A DNA stretch of 64,000 bases from Myrica gale (Eukaryota; Streptophyta; Magnoliopsida; Fagales; Myricaceae): the NCBI GenBank assembly GCA_963930655.1, contig OZ005615.1, forward strand, positions 8,140,001-8,204,000, in the 5' to 3' direction. Shown here piece by piece: positions 38,014-49,322 of this stretch (the stretch's first letter is position 1; each line of letters begins with the position of its first letter). The notes beneath the pieces are model-generated. The model ran no database searches. It was not told the origin of the DNA and saw only the letters and a list, made by a program, of their open reading frames with translations. The position numbers were made by a program, and so were the translations under genes.

Positions 38014-39971
38014 ATGGCTTACTCCTCTTGGCTCTCTCTTAGCCTTTGTTTCCTCGTTGTCTTCCGCGGCTGCCTTGCTCAGATAGAGCAAAGGTCTGAG
38101 CAACTCCCACGGCGGCAGCAGCAGCATCGGTTTGAGACCGAGTGCCGCCTCGACAGCATAAATCCTCAAGAACCCACTATCAGGCTTCAATCCGAGGCCG
38201 GTCTCACCGAGTACTGGAACCCGAATGACGATCAGTTCCAGTGTGCCGGAGTGACTCTGGTCCGCCACAATATCCAACGCAGAGGCTTGTTGTTGCCTTC
38301 ATACTCCAATGCACCACAGCTCATCTATGTTGTCCAAGGCACGTGCTTGTTCCTGAAATAGAGAGTGCCGCTCCGATGGCTCTAAGTTTGTTAATCACCA
38401 CTCATTTTTATTATTTTCAACGGCATGCAGGTAGAGGTCTTCACGGAGCTGCTATCCCCGGTTGTCCTGAGACTTTCGAATCGGAATCCTCGTCTCAGTT
38501 TAGAGGAGAGCAGAGAGCACAACAAAGAGGTAGAGACCAGCACCAGAAGGTTCGACAAATTCGTGAGGGTGACATCCTTGCTATGCCGGCTGGAGTTGCT
38601 CATTGGATTTATAACGACGGCGAGTCCCAGCTTATTTTGGTCGCACTCCTCGATACCTCCAATCCGGCCAACCAGCTCGATGAGAACGCTAGGGTGAGTT
38701 CCAAGAATTAACCACTTTATCAATGTTTTTCTTACAAGTTGACGCATGCAATCAAGTACACCATGTAAACTAGTTAAAATCAACAACCATTTCTCCGGGC
38801 TTTTAATTAGCATTAATGATTAATCTATGACTCCAGAAATTCTACCTTGCTGGGAACCCACATCAACGACAACAAGGTGGCGGCCAGAGACTGAGAGATG
38901 AGAGAGAGAGAGAGAGAGGTGGGGCCGGCGCCAAAGCCGGAGAGGCCAGCAGCAGCAAAGAGGTAGCAACATCTTAAGTGGCTTCGACGAGGAGATTCTG
39001 GCTGACGCTTTCAACATTGACAGCGAGCTGGCAAGGAGAATGCAGAACCAAAATGATCAGAGGGGTAACATCGTCCGCGTGGAGGGCGAGCTTCGCGTGT
39101 TGAGCCCGCAAATGCAAGCAAGAGAACTAGAAGAGAGAATATTTGGTAGAAGAGACAATGGCCTGGAGGAAACCATCTGCACGCTGAGGCTCAGACACAA
39201 CATAGCTGACCCACAACGCGCTGATGTGTACAACCCACGCGGCGGTCGCATCACCAGCCTCAACCGCCTGAACCTCCCTATCCTAGCGTACCTCCGGCTC
39301 AGTGCTGAGAGAGGTGTCCTCTACAGGGTAAAGACCTTAATACTATTGTGGTTAAAGAGTCTTCATCAATTTCCAAACATAGCCCAAGAAAATTGCGACA
39401 CGCATTTCCGTATTATGTTCACAATTTACATCTGGTATGACGATAAACTTGCATGCTAAGCTGCACCATAAAAACTATGATTCATTGAATTACACGGTCG
39501 AAATATGAATGTTACAGAATTAGCTTCAACACATTCAGGATAATATGGGTCATAGCAAGGTTTATTTTGTGTGAAAATGTGCAGAATGCTATCATGGCAC
39601 CACACTACAACCTCAACAGCCACAGCGTGATATACATCATCAGGGGCAACGGCAGGCTTCAGATAGTCGGGGACTACGGCCAGAACGTATTTGATGGGCA
39701 GGTTCAGGAAGGTCAGGCTTTGACGGTGCCCCAAAACTTTGCCGTCCTTAAGAAGGCAGGAAACCAGGGATTAGAGTGGGTGGCATTCAAGACATGCGAC
39801 AACGCCATGATTAACTCACTTGCTGGAAGGCTCTCGGCCATGCGGGCAATCCCAGTTGATGTGCTGATGAACTCATACAGCATTGACAGGGAGGAAGCTA
39901 AACGGCTGAAGTTCAACCGCGAGGAGTCGACCCTGTTTAGTTCAGAGTCTGCATCACGAAGGTGGGACTAA
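38014..39971 (+). pseudogene. 11S globulin (legumin) seed storage protein, frameshifted
   Basis: The classic four-exon legumin: 38014-38338, 38431-38693, 38837-39327 and 39585-39971. Without the lesion it would be about 487 aa, the usual length. It has a signal peptide (LCFLVVFRGCLA), the first cupin ([27 protein letters not shown]), a variable Gln/Gly/Arg-rich region, the processing site RRDNGLEETIC where asparaginyl endopeptidase cuts the acidic from the basic chain, and the second cupin ([34 protein letters not shown]). Family role: hexameric nitrogen store in seed protein-storage vacuoles. Oddities: intron 1 needs a GC donor (CAAG/GCACGT), and exon 3 is 2 nt out of frame at a (GA)9 run (38900-38918), giving a TAA at 38975-38977. 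Similarity resumes in the other frame. Recent inactivation, a repeat-length allele or a base-call error are all possible. AATAAA lies at 40026. Confidence 0.88.
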
Positions 39972-40220
39972 GCTTCTCTGTACCCAGTAATTTTAACAAA
40001 GGCTCTTGGAGTACGTGTAGTAAGGAATAAAGTCCTCCAAAGTATTGAGGCTTAAACTTGTTTGACGCCCAATATGTCTCACTAGTATGTAAGTATCTGC
40101 GGGAATGAAAGTCTAGAATCTATGAGCTGATAATATCCTCTGTTCTGCCTACAGAGTTTCATACCAGAGTTCCGCTATCAAATATTATCTAAACTCCTCT
40201 TATTTCTAGCTTATATTTAC

Positions 40221-41348
40221 TGTAATGCTCTGGGCTCAACTTAAGGATAGATATTGGTATAAAATAAGGTTTTTGCACTGTACATAATTATTTTATCTAA
40301 GCTTTAATATTTCAAAACTAATTCTCACAACCTCAATAAAATATTCATAAAAAGCCTAAAAATATCAATCAAAACACTAAAATTTACATTAACATATATG
40401 ATATTTTCTAACATAAATGAAGATCTCCCAAAAGAATTACAATAACGACTTCCCTAAAATGAATATCCAAAAGTATTCTTGCAAAACACGCATTTGAAAC
40501 ACAAATCTATCGGAAACTCCTTGAACTTCTTTAATTCTACCAACTCTGAATAATATGAGAATAAGTGGTGAGTTACGACTACCACAGTAAGTAGTAAGTC
40601 AATAGGGTTGAGAAAAATACAATTTTCTCACAATAACTGAAATCCAAAATAAAATTTCGTGAGCCATACCGAATGAAAAATAAAACTTTGTAACAAAAAT
40701 ATCCAAGACGGGGAAATCATTGATGGTCACACAGACCTTCAGGCCATAAAGACCTCCAAATACCACGAGGGGTATAAAATTGGCCAAATCAAATTGGTCA
40801 AACAGCCACTGAGATATATCACCAATGTAAGGAAAATTTTCGCGGTTCAAGTTATAAATATTTCAATTGAGTTTTACGAAAATCTCAAAAATTTTATTTT
40901 ACCCAAAATTTGTTCAATTCCCCAAATAATACACATCAAACCATATAAATACGGTATACGTTTAAAAATCTCATTGAAGAACCACTTACCTCAAACGCTT
41001 AACCAATCTTTAAAGCTTCTCCAATAATTGCGGAACAATCTCTCGGAACCTAGTAGCACCACCTCAATCCAAATTTTGGTCTTTAATAAACATTCTCTGC
41101 AACCATTTATTAACATTAATCTCTTCAACTTTTAAAATTCAAACATACCTCTATCTATCACTTTTAAAATACAAACATAAGATCATTATCCTTATCTTAA
41201 CTTTTAAATTCAAATATAAATCACATTTTCATCCCAACACCTTTAAATTTGAAAATACGATTCAACCTCCATCCAAAAATTAAACTATATCTCTTCGTTT
41301 AAAATTTAAATTACTCACTTACACTTGTTTTTCAGGACGGGTATTACA
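40221..41348. mobile_element. Solo LTR, 1128 bp, TSD TTTAC
   Basis: An AT-rich stretch beginning TGTAATGCTCTGGG and ending GACGGGTATTACA. It thus has TG...CA ends and a 6-bp terminal inverted repeat (TGTAAT/ATTACA). It is flanked by an exact 5-bp duplication, TTTAC (40216-40220 and 41349-41353). There is no gag-pol or second LTR nearby, so this is a solo LTR left by recombination. The parent family is unknown. Confidence 0.8.
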
Positions 41349-43739
41349 TTTACTTTACCGTCCACCAAAACATTAATAAGTAGTGGCATTCTCAAGATCG
41401 GAATACAAGCAGGTGTGATTTATAGATGGTTCTCGACCCGTGAAGACGTGGCCTGAAATCAGGCCAAACAGGTAACTCATTAAACTTTACTCTCAGTCAT
41501 TTGAGAAAACTAATTATTTCTCGAAGGTACACAATAGATGAGCACATACCAAACGTCGTGTAATTTTAGCTAGGCATTTTTATTTTTGTTCTGAACATGT
41601 ATAGGCTGTAGATGGCCTGGTACATACACAGAGAAATAAACCCTAAGCCACCCTGATCTAACCACGAAGGTTCGAACGAGGACAGCATTTTGCTCCGCCT
41701 ATGGAGATAAAGGACCAATTTCTCTGTAGGTGGTAAGTTGTCCTTGATCACTGGGTGATTAAGAAACTCCTCCATCCCCGCTTTGGTGGCAGCCGGCAGG
41801 GAAGTTTACTGGGTCCACAATCTGCATGGACCCAACTTCCTCCCAAACTGGCAGCCGGCGGACCATCCATCCCATTGCAATGTCCAGATACCCAATTCTC
41901 TCCCCGCTGAAAAAGTTCTTCCCTTTGATCTCTTCCTCTTATCTTTTCCGCGGCCTCTATGGCTAATTTCAGTGCCTTTTCTTTTTCATCTCCTAGGGAG
42001 CACAAAGCACTCCATGCAACTTTCAAAAGCTACACTAAGCCACACAAAACATGGAATCATTTAGTTTGGATACATGAGGATCTTTCTTATGGAATCAATG
42101 GAACAGTTTCTTGCGAAATTGAAGATCCGTGGAGTAGTTCTGTGAGCGAAAAATTGAATTAAAACAATTAATTAAAAGGAAATTGCATGAGATCATGCGA
42201 AACGTATTGCTAGTGATTTCCTCAATGAATTAAGGCGCCCGTACTGCTAAATCTTTTTTCTATTTTTAATTATTTTGTAATCATTATTACATAAATTTAG
42301 TGTTTACCAATGAAGGCCCTCACTGCTAACTATTCGTTTTTTTTAAAAAAATATTTATTGCATGAAGTTGGTGCATACCTTGGGCTTGGGTTGTATATAT
42401 ATATTTTTTCTATTTTTTAAAAAGATGTAAAATTTAGGGATTAAAAATAAAATTTCCTAATTTTTATCACTGATGCAACAGGAGACTGGACCATTAGTAT
42501 GGAACAAAATTCTAAGGTTGGGGCCACGGGTCTTTCAGCTTAAAAGCAATAAGCCCATGTCGTCAGGTAAATTTCAAATCTAGCCCAAAATCGCGCTCTG
42601 GTTCTTTTGTTAGGATCTTGAGGCAGCAATGGATTTTGCCTCCACGTCTCGTCTATGTATTCAAGAATAACCAATGATTCAGCTATCGCCTTGGGGCCAT
42701 GAACCAGCACCGGAACCTTTTTATGTACAGGGTTCAGTTCCAAAAGAAGAGAGCTCTTGTTGAAGATGTCTTCTTCGATATACTCGTAATCAACACCCTT
42801 GAGTTTCATGGGTTCAGTTACTGTCTTTGGCGCTAATGTCATGGGCAATTATGAGCAACGGATTAAATCTCAACGATCCAGCGGGTTTTTTAAATTGCCA
42901 CGTCATCTAAAAACATTTGACCCGCTCTTAAAGACAAACCCACCCGTTTTATGCAAATTCCGACCCGGTTCTTCTTGACCCACCCTTGAAAATGAAATCA
43001 TTTGCCTCTCGCCCCCTCGCAGCTCACAATTGCTCTTCTTTTCTCGTCTGCCCAGCCCCCTCGCAGCTCTTCTTTTCTCATTTTTCCAACCCCGCAGCTC
43101 ACCCATAAATCGCTCACCCCCAATTTAAGCAACGGCCAGGTCTGTTGGTTTATATTTGTTTATGTAGTAACTTTAAAATCTGAGTTATGTGGGACTGGAG
43201 GTTGTAGAGAGGGTTGGAGCTGGTCTCACAGCTTGAAGATGCTGAGTGCTCCCTCGTGACTCTCACGTCACTCTCTCCACAGAACCCAAACTACAACAGC
43301 TGAGGTGGTACAGCACAATCAGCACTCTTCTTCCGTGTCACAGTGCAATCAGCCTTGCCCTCCTTCTAACGCAAGGCCTCCAGCTACGCAAATCGTTGCT
43401 CAAGCTACTCCTACATAGCCCATATCACTACACCTGCTGCTGCTATTTCAAAGATTACTTCTGTTACGTAGAAGTGGTCCCCCGCAAATTGTTAAGGGGC
43501 TTTTATGGTTTTTTCTTTTCTATGATCGTTTGCTTTTCATTATTCTTTATATACTGTGTACACTCCTTACAATTTGTTGTTAACCGAATATACAAAGTTT
43601 TCCACATTTCTCTTCGCTGTTGTGTTTACCTATGCATTACCAAACCTTACAGCTGGAGCTGGATGTCTAGGCAGGGGACAAAAGAGTTTAGAGTTGAAGT
43701 TACTACTATTGAGAGTATCCATCATGTGTATCTGGTCAG

Positions 43740-44783
43740 GGGGTCTGGAGGATTAAATTCAGACCCAATGGACGGCAGGAAGGACTGTCACGTCATTTAA
43801 TGAGCTCTCCCTTCTGTCGGCTCGGCTTGGCTCATCTCACATACGGCTTTTTGACTCCAGATCTGTAGTGGTCAGACCACACCTACGACCACTATGTCCC
43901 ATCCAGACCAGAAAATCTCCTTCATTTTCTCCTTCGACGTTCCAGAGAGCTTTTCACTCATCTTCTTCCCAAATCCCTCAAATCTCTTAACTTCTTCACC
44001 TACAAAATCTCCCTTATTTTGAAATCTCTCAAATCCTTTAACTTCTTCACCCACAAAATTTCTTCCATTCTGAAATCCCTCAAATCCCTCCATTTTAGAA
44101 TCCCTCAAATCCTCCCTCTCATTTCGAAAGCTCTCAGTCACTCTCCACGACGGCTCTCTCCCATTGGTGCGGTAAATCCCCATATGTCATTTTCGTTTTT
44201 CCATATTCGTTTTTTCATTTAGTAACGTACGTGCAAACATTAGCGAATTTATTGATTTTTCAAGGAAAATTGGAAATGGATTCAATGTAAAGCTATCGTG
44301 GTGGTCCTAAGGTTTTAGGATTCTAATGTTTTTTTTTTCTGATTAAGGAAAACAAAAGATGAAGAAATTTGGATGTATGTAATTTTAAGGCAAAATGGAG
44401 AACTAAAAGGAGGAAAAGTTGAAATGAGATTTGGGACGGGAGATTTGGGAATAAAAGGGTTAAAACGCGAGTACAAAGCGTAGTGGTTGGATATAAAATA
44501 TAGTGGTCCGACCATTATAGATCCGGAGCCAAAAACACGCGTGTTAGAATAGAAGAGCCATAGTGGTCGCATTTGTGGTCGAATCTAAAATATAGTGGTC
44601 CGACCACTACAGATCTGGAGCCAAAAAGTCGCGTGTGAGACGAGCCAAGCCGAGCCGACGGAAGGGAGGGCTCATTAAATGACGTGGCAACCCTCCCTGC
44701 CGTCTATTGGGTCTGGATTTAATCCAGACCGTGGGTTTGGATCAGTCTGGACCCGTACGGTCTGGACTGAATCCAGATCCTTA
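43740..44783. mobile_element. Foldback/MULE-like element nested in the captured kinase
   Basis: About 1 kb with subterminal inverted arms of about 140 bp. The left arm (from about 43740) and the complement of the right arm (ending about 44730) share GACGTCATTTAATGAGC-like and TCGGCTCGGCTTGGCTC sequence. The right end extends with further GGTCTGGAT palindromes to about 44783. It separates kinase residues HHVYLVR from VKLKGCY. The flanking 9-mers are only loosely alike (CTGGTCAGG, TAGGTCAAG), so borders are approximate. Confidence 0.6.
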
Positions 44784-44838
44784 GGTCAAGCTCAAAGGGT
44801 GTTATGCCGAAGGAACTCACCAGCTTCTTGTCTATCTG

Positions 44839-45175
44839 TAGGGCTGTCCACCAAACCGGCCAACCCGGACCGAAATCGGACCGGTTTTGGACAAACCGGA
44901 CCGAGACCGGTATACTCCAGTTCGTTTCCAGGTTACCCATGTGGAAAACCGGAATTGGACCAGAGTATACCTCTCCAAACCAGTAATCGGCCCAAAATGG
45001 CATGGTCCAAACCCAAAATCGGCCAAAAACGGCATGACCCAACCCAAAACCGGCCAAAAATGGTATGACCCAAACCGGACCGGTGAAACCAGGGACCGGA
45101 CCGATAGAATGACCAGTCTGGTCCAGTATACATACTTCATAAAATGGCCGGCCAACCGGCCAATGGACAGCCCTA
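44839..45175. mobile_element. 337-bp hAT MITE nested in the captured kinase
   Basis: Perfect ends TAGGGCTGTCCA and TGGACAGCCCTA, followed inside by CCGGCC-rich sequence with many AAACCGG and CGGCCAAAA units. The flanking 8-mers TCTATCTG and TCTATGAG agree at 6 of 8, fitting a hAT target duplication. Its removal joins kinase LLVY directly to EYLGNGSLD. Confidence 0.85.
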
Positions 45176-45869
45176 TCTATGAGTACCTGGGAAACGGGTC
45201 ATTGGATAAATGGATTTTCAACAAGGAATACGGTCGCTTGTTGGATTGGGATACTAGATTTAATATTGCTTTGGGCACTGCAAAGGGTTTGGCTTTTCTA
45301 CACAAGGACTGTGAGGTGAAGATTCTCCACTGTGATATTAAACCAGAAAATGTTCTTCTAGATGATAAATTTGTTGCGAAAGTTTCAAACTTCGGTATGG
45401 CTAAGCTAATGGACCGAGAAGAGAGCAAGATGTAGGGGTAAAATTCGTAAACAAACTTGGGGAAGAAGCACAGTGGGGCTAGCTGGGCGGCGACGGGTGA
45501 CGAAGGGTTGGACTGCTTCAGATTCTGAGATCCGCAAATGATTTCAGGGGGCCAATGGTGGGTCAAGAAGAATCGGGTCAGAATAAAACAGATCGGTTTG
45601 TGCTTAAGAGCGAGTCAAATATTTTTAAATGATGTGGCAGTTTAAAAAATCGCTGGATCATAGATATTTAATCTTAACCGTTGCCCATAATTGCCCATGA
45701 GAAGGACAATAACCGAACCGGAGTTTCAGAGCCCATTCGATCCTGCTGGAAACTGGGCTAACCTCTAGTCCCAAGAGCTTCACGTCATGGCTTCCCATGG
45801 CTTCCCATAAGATTATGAAGTACTACTGCTTAATTTGTAACCAGCTAGTTCTATATATGTGTGTGTCGT

Positions 45870-47192
45870 CACAGGCGGAGGGAGGGGGCGAACCGGGGCC
45901 ATTGCCCCGGTTGGCTCCCCCCAAAATTTTTTTTTACATAGCATTTTTTTATTTTTTATTAGGTCTGCCCCCCTTGGCCAACTAAAAATTAAACTCGCCC
46001 CCCTTGCCTGCCTAGATGAATTAGTCTGCCCCCCTTAATTAAGGCATAAGCAGCCTAGTACCTCAAAATCAAACTAAAAGAATAAGCAAAAAGATATTTA
46101 TTTGTGTCAAAACTTGAAATCCTACCTTAACTTGTTGACGTTGTCGTGAATTTTGCGACGAATATTTCTTATACTTCTCCTGAGTCCTGATAATCGTTGT
46201 GTGTTGTAATCCTTGAAATATGTGTTTTCGCTATTCTAATGCTGCTTTTCTTTTTGTTCTTTTGCCTTTTATGTTGGACTTGGTTTAGAATTTGGATATC
46301 ACAAATGCTGAGAAAAGGGTGGTGTGCTCTTGTTGGATAAGTGATAATTCAATTATTCAAGTGTGTTGCGTGTCTATCTTTACCTACTAGAGAATCATTG
46401 GTTATATCATTTTATTGTCACTATCATCATCTAATTTTACATGTCTGACTTCTCCACATTTTATGAAAATCCAAAGTTGAGGTAAAACTCATTTTCATCT
46501 TTATTTTGTTTATTTAGGTCTGATTTTTCATTGCTTATGAGATTAACTTGTTTTTAATTGTCTTTCTCTAAAGGTGGAACTTCTTTTCCATTGTAATTTG
46601 TGACGTTTGGATCAAGTTATAGATATATTTCTTCAAAATTTTAGCCATTAATTTAGCCAGGTAATTGGCATTTTGAACTACGATTTTTTTATTTTCTCAT
46701 TTTGTAAGGGGAGTAGAATAGTTATTTGGATGTTAAAATTGAACTTTTTGTCTAAATTTTTTTCTATTATCATTTACCAAGTATGTATTCCACTTTGCAA
46801 TTTCGGGTTATTTTATTGTTGATAGAGATTACACTCCTGAGAAGCTCGTGTTCAATAGTACTATCACACTAAAAAACAGCTATAGCAAGGGTGAGAAGTA
46901 TCTTTATGCCCTTGGAACTTGGATTGTTTTTGAACTTTAGATCCTTTGGCTTCTTTTTCCAATATGCTTCGTTTTGCTATTGTTTCTTTCAAGAATAATA
47001 GAAACACAGTAATCGTTTATTTTTCTCATTTATGTGTTATGTTTTCTTTTTACAGATCCCAACAAATTCAGCAGGACTTTTTGAGCATAGGGCACATCCG
47101 TTCTGGCAATAAAAGTAAGTACTTCATTTATGGAAGTAAAGAGTTATATTGCTGAAAATACTTTGTTTCATTTATGTGTTTTGTTTTACAAA

Positions 47193-47234
<42 letters not shown>

Positions 47235-47477
47235 TTTGTTTGTGTGATTAGTTGGTGCTCTATTGATATCTTGAACAACAAGAATTTAATCTTTAATGTC
47301 ACCTTTCAGTATCAGCAAATAGTATGGTACGTGTATTTCAATTTTTTTAGTATTTTTAGTCCTTAATTTTTTATATTTATAGTGTTAAGACATTTTTTTG
47401 CCTTACGTAAATTTTTTTTTTGTCATTTTTCCTTATGAGTTTGCCCCCCATTGATTGGGTTTCTGGCTCCGCCACTG
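45870..47477. mobile_element. hAT-type element, 1.6 kb, 8-bp TSD
   Basis: Flanked by an exact 8-bp duplication, TGTGTCGT (45862-45869 and 47478-47485). The ends are CACAGGCGGAGG on the left and, reverse-complemented, CAGTGGCGGAGCC on the right, typical of a plant hAT group. Internal left sequence has repeated TTGGCTCCCCCC and GCCCCCCTTG motifs. No transposase is readable. Copy B of the duplication has an uninterrupted sequence at this point, confirming the insertion. An (AT)n run lies at 47194-47233. Confidence 0.88.
47194..47233. repeat. (AT)n microsatellite
   Basis: A perfect AT run of about 20 units inside the hAT-type element. Confidence 0.95.
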
Positions 47478-47645
47478 TGTGTCGTCCCTAAGTTCGATAT
47501 TTCGATGAAGGGGAATGAGACGACAATATTGACAAATTGCTACTTGTAAAAGAAGTGACAAGTGCACTTACGTCCATGATTACGCTACTAGGCCATCACC
47601 ATGTGATGAATGGTCGTTTAATGCGTGATGAACAGTCTAGTTTTA

Positions 47646-48189
47646 CAAAGCACTCGACTTTTATTTCTAGATAAATCGTATACAGTGGGAGAGTTTGAGT
47701 TCTAATCCTACTGTCCTGCGAGCTGGATATACAAGACGTGAGCAGATTGGCGGACTTGTGTTGTAATTGGTTGACTCAACACCTTCCTAATAAAATAAGA
47801 GGGTCCCACACGCCAAGTATACCAGCAAACACGATTATTGTTTTTTCTTCTCTAGGTAATAATAAGCAAACTCCTTTCTTGCATCTTTCATGGCCGCATA
47901 TTCCCCATTATCACCGCAAAATTAAGCTTGAACCCATTTCTCAAACCCAATCCATCACAAAGCACTGCAAGTTTTCAACTCATTTGGAGCAACAATTTTT
48001 TTTCTTTTTTTTAGAGCAACCCACCGCCTTCATATGTTACAAATGTTTTAAATTCTCGAGTTTTTCTTTTCTTTTTTGTTTAACATGAAAACTGAAATCT
48101 CCGTAGAGTTAAAAGCACGCGTCACTGTGCAGAGAAAAAAAAGGGTACATGCATTTCATGCCTGCTTAGTATTTGTGAACTGTAAATAT
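47646..48189. other. Intergenic DNA, nothing recognised
   Basis: No gene or bounded repeat could be supported between the end of duplication copy A and the foldback element. Confidence 0.4.
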
Positions 48190-48191
48190 GA

Positions 48192-48512
48192 TCTTGAGGT
48201 AAATAAAGTCATTTTAATATCCTTGAGGTAAACTTCAAGGTCATAATATGTCCATCCGATGATGTGTCGTTTAAAAGGCTAATGGTAAATGCTGATATGA
48301 CAAAAATAGATACGTCAGCACAATTCAGATGATGCCAAGTAGTCAAATGAAGCGGTCGACCGTTACATGTAGCGGACGACTGTCGACCGCTTAATTTAGA
48401 GGTCGACTCCGTTAGTCTTTCAAACAACACATCAATGGAAGAGACATATTGTGATCTTGAAGTTTACCTTAGAGGTATTAAAATGATTTTGTTTACCTCA
48501 GGAGCATGTGAT
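48192..48512. mobile_element. Foldback element with GCGGTCGACC core
   Basis: Inverted arms of about 80-100 bp share TTGAGGTAAA, TCATTTTAATA and GGTAAACTTCAAGGTCA, around a core (48351-48390) with GCGGTCGACC and its partial inverse. It has no coding capacity. A 19-bp tandem repeat, TACCTCAGGAGCATGTGAT, lies at its right edge. No clean target duplication is visible. Confidence 0.65.
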
Positions 48513-49091
48513 TACCTCAGGAGCATGTGATGCATTTAAGCAGAAAAAAACTCCTTCAACTAACCCAAAATCTCGGCCAAAAAAGGGACCTGTTGTAAAT
48601 TATGCTCCAGAACTAGCCGGCTGAGTAGCTGGAAATCCGTCTCACAATCAATAGACGACCAGCCCCGAAGTCACCGAGGAACGCAACGCTTGCAAGTGCT
48701 GGAAGTATCTGCAATGAATCAATCTGATCAAGTCCAGAATATTAATATCCACATTTTAATGCACTATGTACCTTGTTTTGCCATATCCAAATCAAATCCA
48801 TAACAAGGGCAGCATTCATCGAAAAATTCCTCTGCTCCTCTCTTGAAATGTGCATCAACGAATGGGGTTGGGTGAACAGTCGAATAATACAGGTCATACT
48901 GATCACCCGGGGGAGCTGGTCCACATCTATTGGCCAACCAATTCCCTCCATAGAATTCGAGCCACCGGATAGTGCATAAAGAGATGCTCACCCTCCTCAT
49001 TTTCTAGATTGCACAAGGGGCACAAGCTGAGCTAATCCTCCTTGGCTTTCGAAAACTCACATAAACGGCCCCCGAAAGGGAAGGCATGGTT

Positions 49092-49322
49092 TGTCAACCT
49101 TGTCTTTTTGATATATCTCAAAATATTCTTTACATTGCGAGAATACAGATAAATAGGGAAACTTGCACTGGTAATTTCGGCTATACAGATTTCTAGGCAA
49201 GTATTATGGCAAGTATTGTGGTCATCCCTTGATTATTTCGATTATGCTTTTCCTAACTTGTATTTTGACAGTTCACGCCAACATATCTTTCCTAACTTGT
49301 ATCTTGACAGCTCACGCCAACA
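49092..49322 (-). repeat. Copia 3' LTR
   Basis: 231 bp, starts TGTCAACCTTG and ends GCCAACA on the plus strand; about 98% like the partner LTR at 57896-58126. Confidence 0.95.

Larger units (their letters stand above)
43663..45435 (+). pseudogene. Captured fragments of a receptor-like protein kinase (G-type lectin RLK-like)
   Basis: Three colinear pieces of one kinase domain. At 43663-43738: GTKEFRVEVTTIESIHHVYL. At about 44785-44838: VKLKGCYAEGTHQLLVY. At 45176-45435: EYLGNGSLDKWIF, LDWDTRFNIALGTAKGLAFL, HCDIKPENVLLDD and VSNFGMAKLMDREESKM. They match subdomains from around the alpha-C helix to just after the DFG motif, in the style of SD2-5-type S-receptor kinases. The catalytic loop is HCD (non-RD type), and the metal-binding DFG Asp is replaced by Asn. 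The ATP loop, the start and the C-lobe are missing. Two transposons split the pieces. It is cargo of the surrounding MULE and not a working kinase. Confidence 0.85.
42810..45720. mobile_element. Pack-MULE-like element carrying receptor-kinase fragments
   Basis: A 2.9-kb insertion with terminal inverted repeats of nearly 200 bp. The left arm starts GGGTTCAGTTACTGTC; the right arm, reverse-complemented, starts CGGTTCGGTTATTGTC. The arms share CATGGGCAATTATG, GCCACGTCAT and TTCTTCTTGACCCACC. The TSD is 9 bp, GAGTTTCAT (42801-42809) and GAGTTTCAG (45721-45729). The intact paralogue shows the empty site GAGTTTCAGAGCCC. There is no transposase. Inside are pieces of a plant receptor-like kinase, and two later insertions (about 43740-44783 and 44839-45175). 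Long TIRs, a 9-bp TSD and cargo from a host gene define a Pack-MULE. Confidence 0.85.
41643..45810 (-). pseudogene. Tau-class glutathione S-transferase pseudogene split by a MULE
   Basis: The broken paralogue of the intact GST at 59401-61276. Exon 2 (about 41643-42029) keeps [20 protein letters not shown] and [17 protein letters not shown], but at least two frame changes separate them. Exon 1 is cut in two. Its 3' part (42545-42809, [19 protein letters not shown] to RFWARF) is separated from its 5' part (45721-45810) by a 2.9-kb MULE bordered by the 9-bp duplication GAGTTTCAT/GAGTTTCAG. The exon-1 splice donor present in the intact copy is lost near 42545. The start region contains a tandem copy of GGCTTCCCAT that shifts the frame. 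The copy cannot make enzyme. Confidence 0.88.
38830..47645. repeat. Segmental duplication, copy A (legumin + broken GST)
   Basis: Sequence from the end of legumin intron 2 through the GST and its upstream flank is related to copy B at 58212-61566. Matching blocks are legumin exon 3 (38837-39140 with 58250-58470 and 59059-59160), GST exon 2 with its 3' flank (41470-42029 with 59180-59775), GST exon 1 (42545-42809 plus 45721-45810 with 60975-61290), and the upstream block (45811-45869 plus 47478-47645 with 61290-61566). Copy A gained a solo LTR, a MULE with a captured kinase, and a hAT element after or around the duplication. Confidence 0.85.

Noticed and set aside
44887-45435. A 182-aa frame joining Pro/Arg-rich sequence to a kinase domain
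   Set aside because: The N-terminal half is translation of a hAT MITE; only the kinase part is real and it is a captured fragment.
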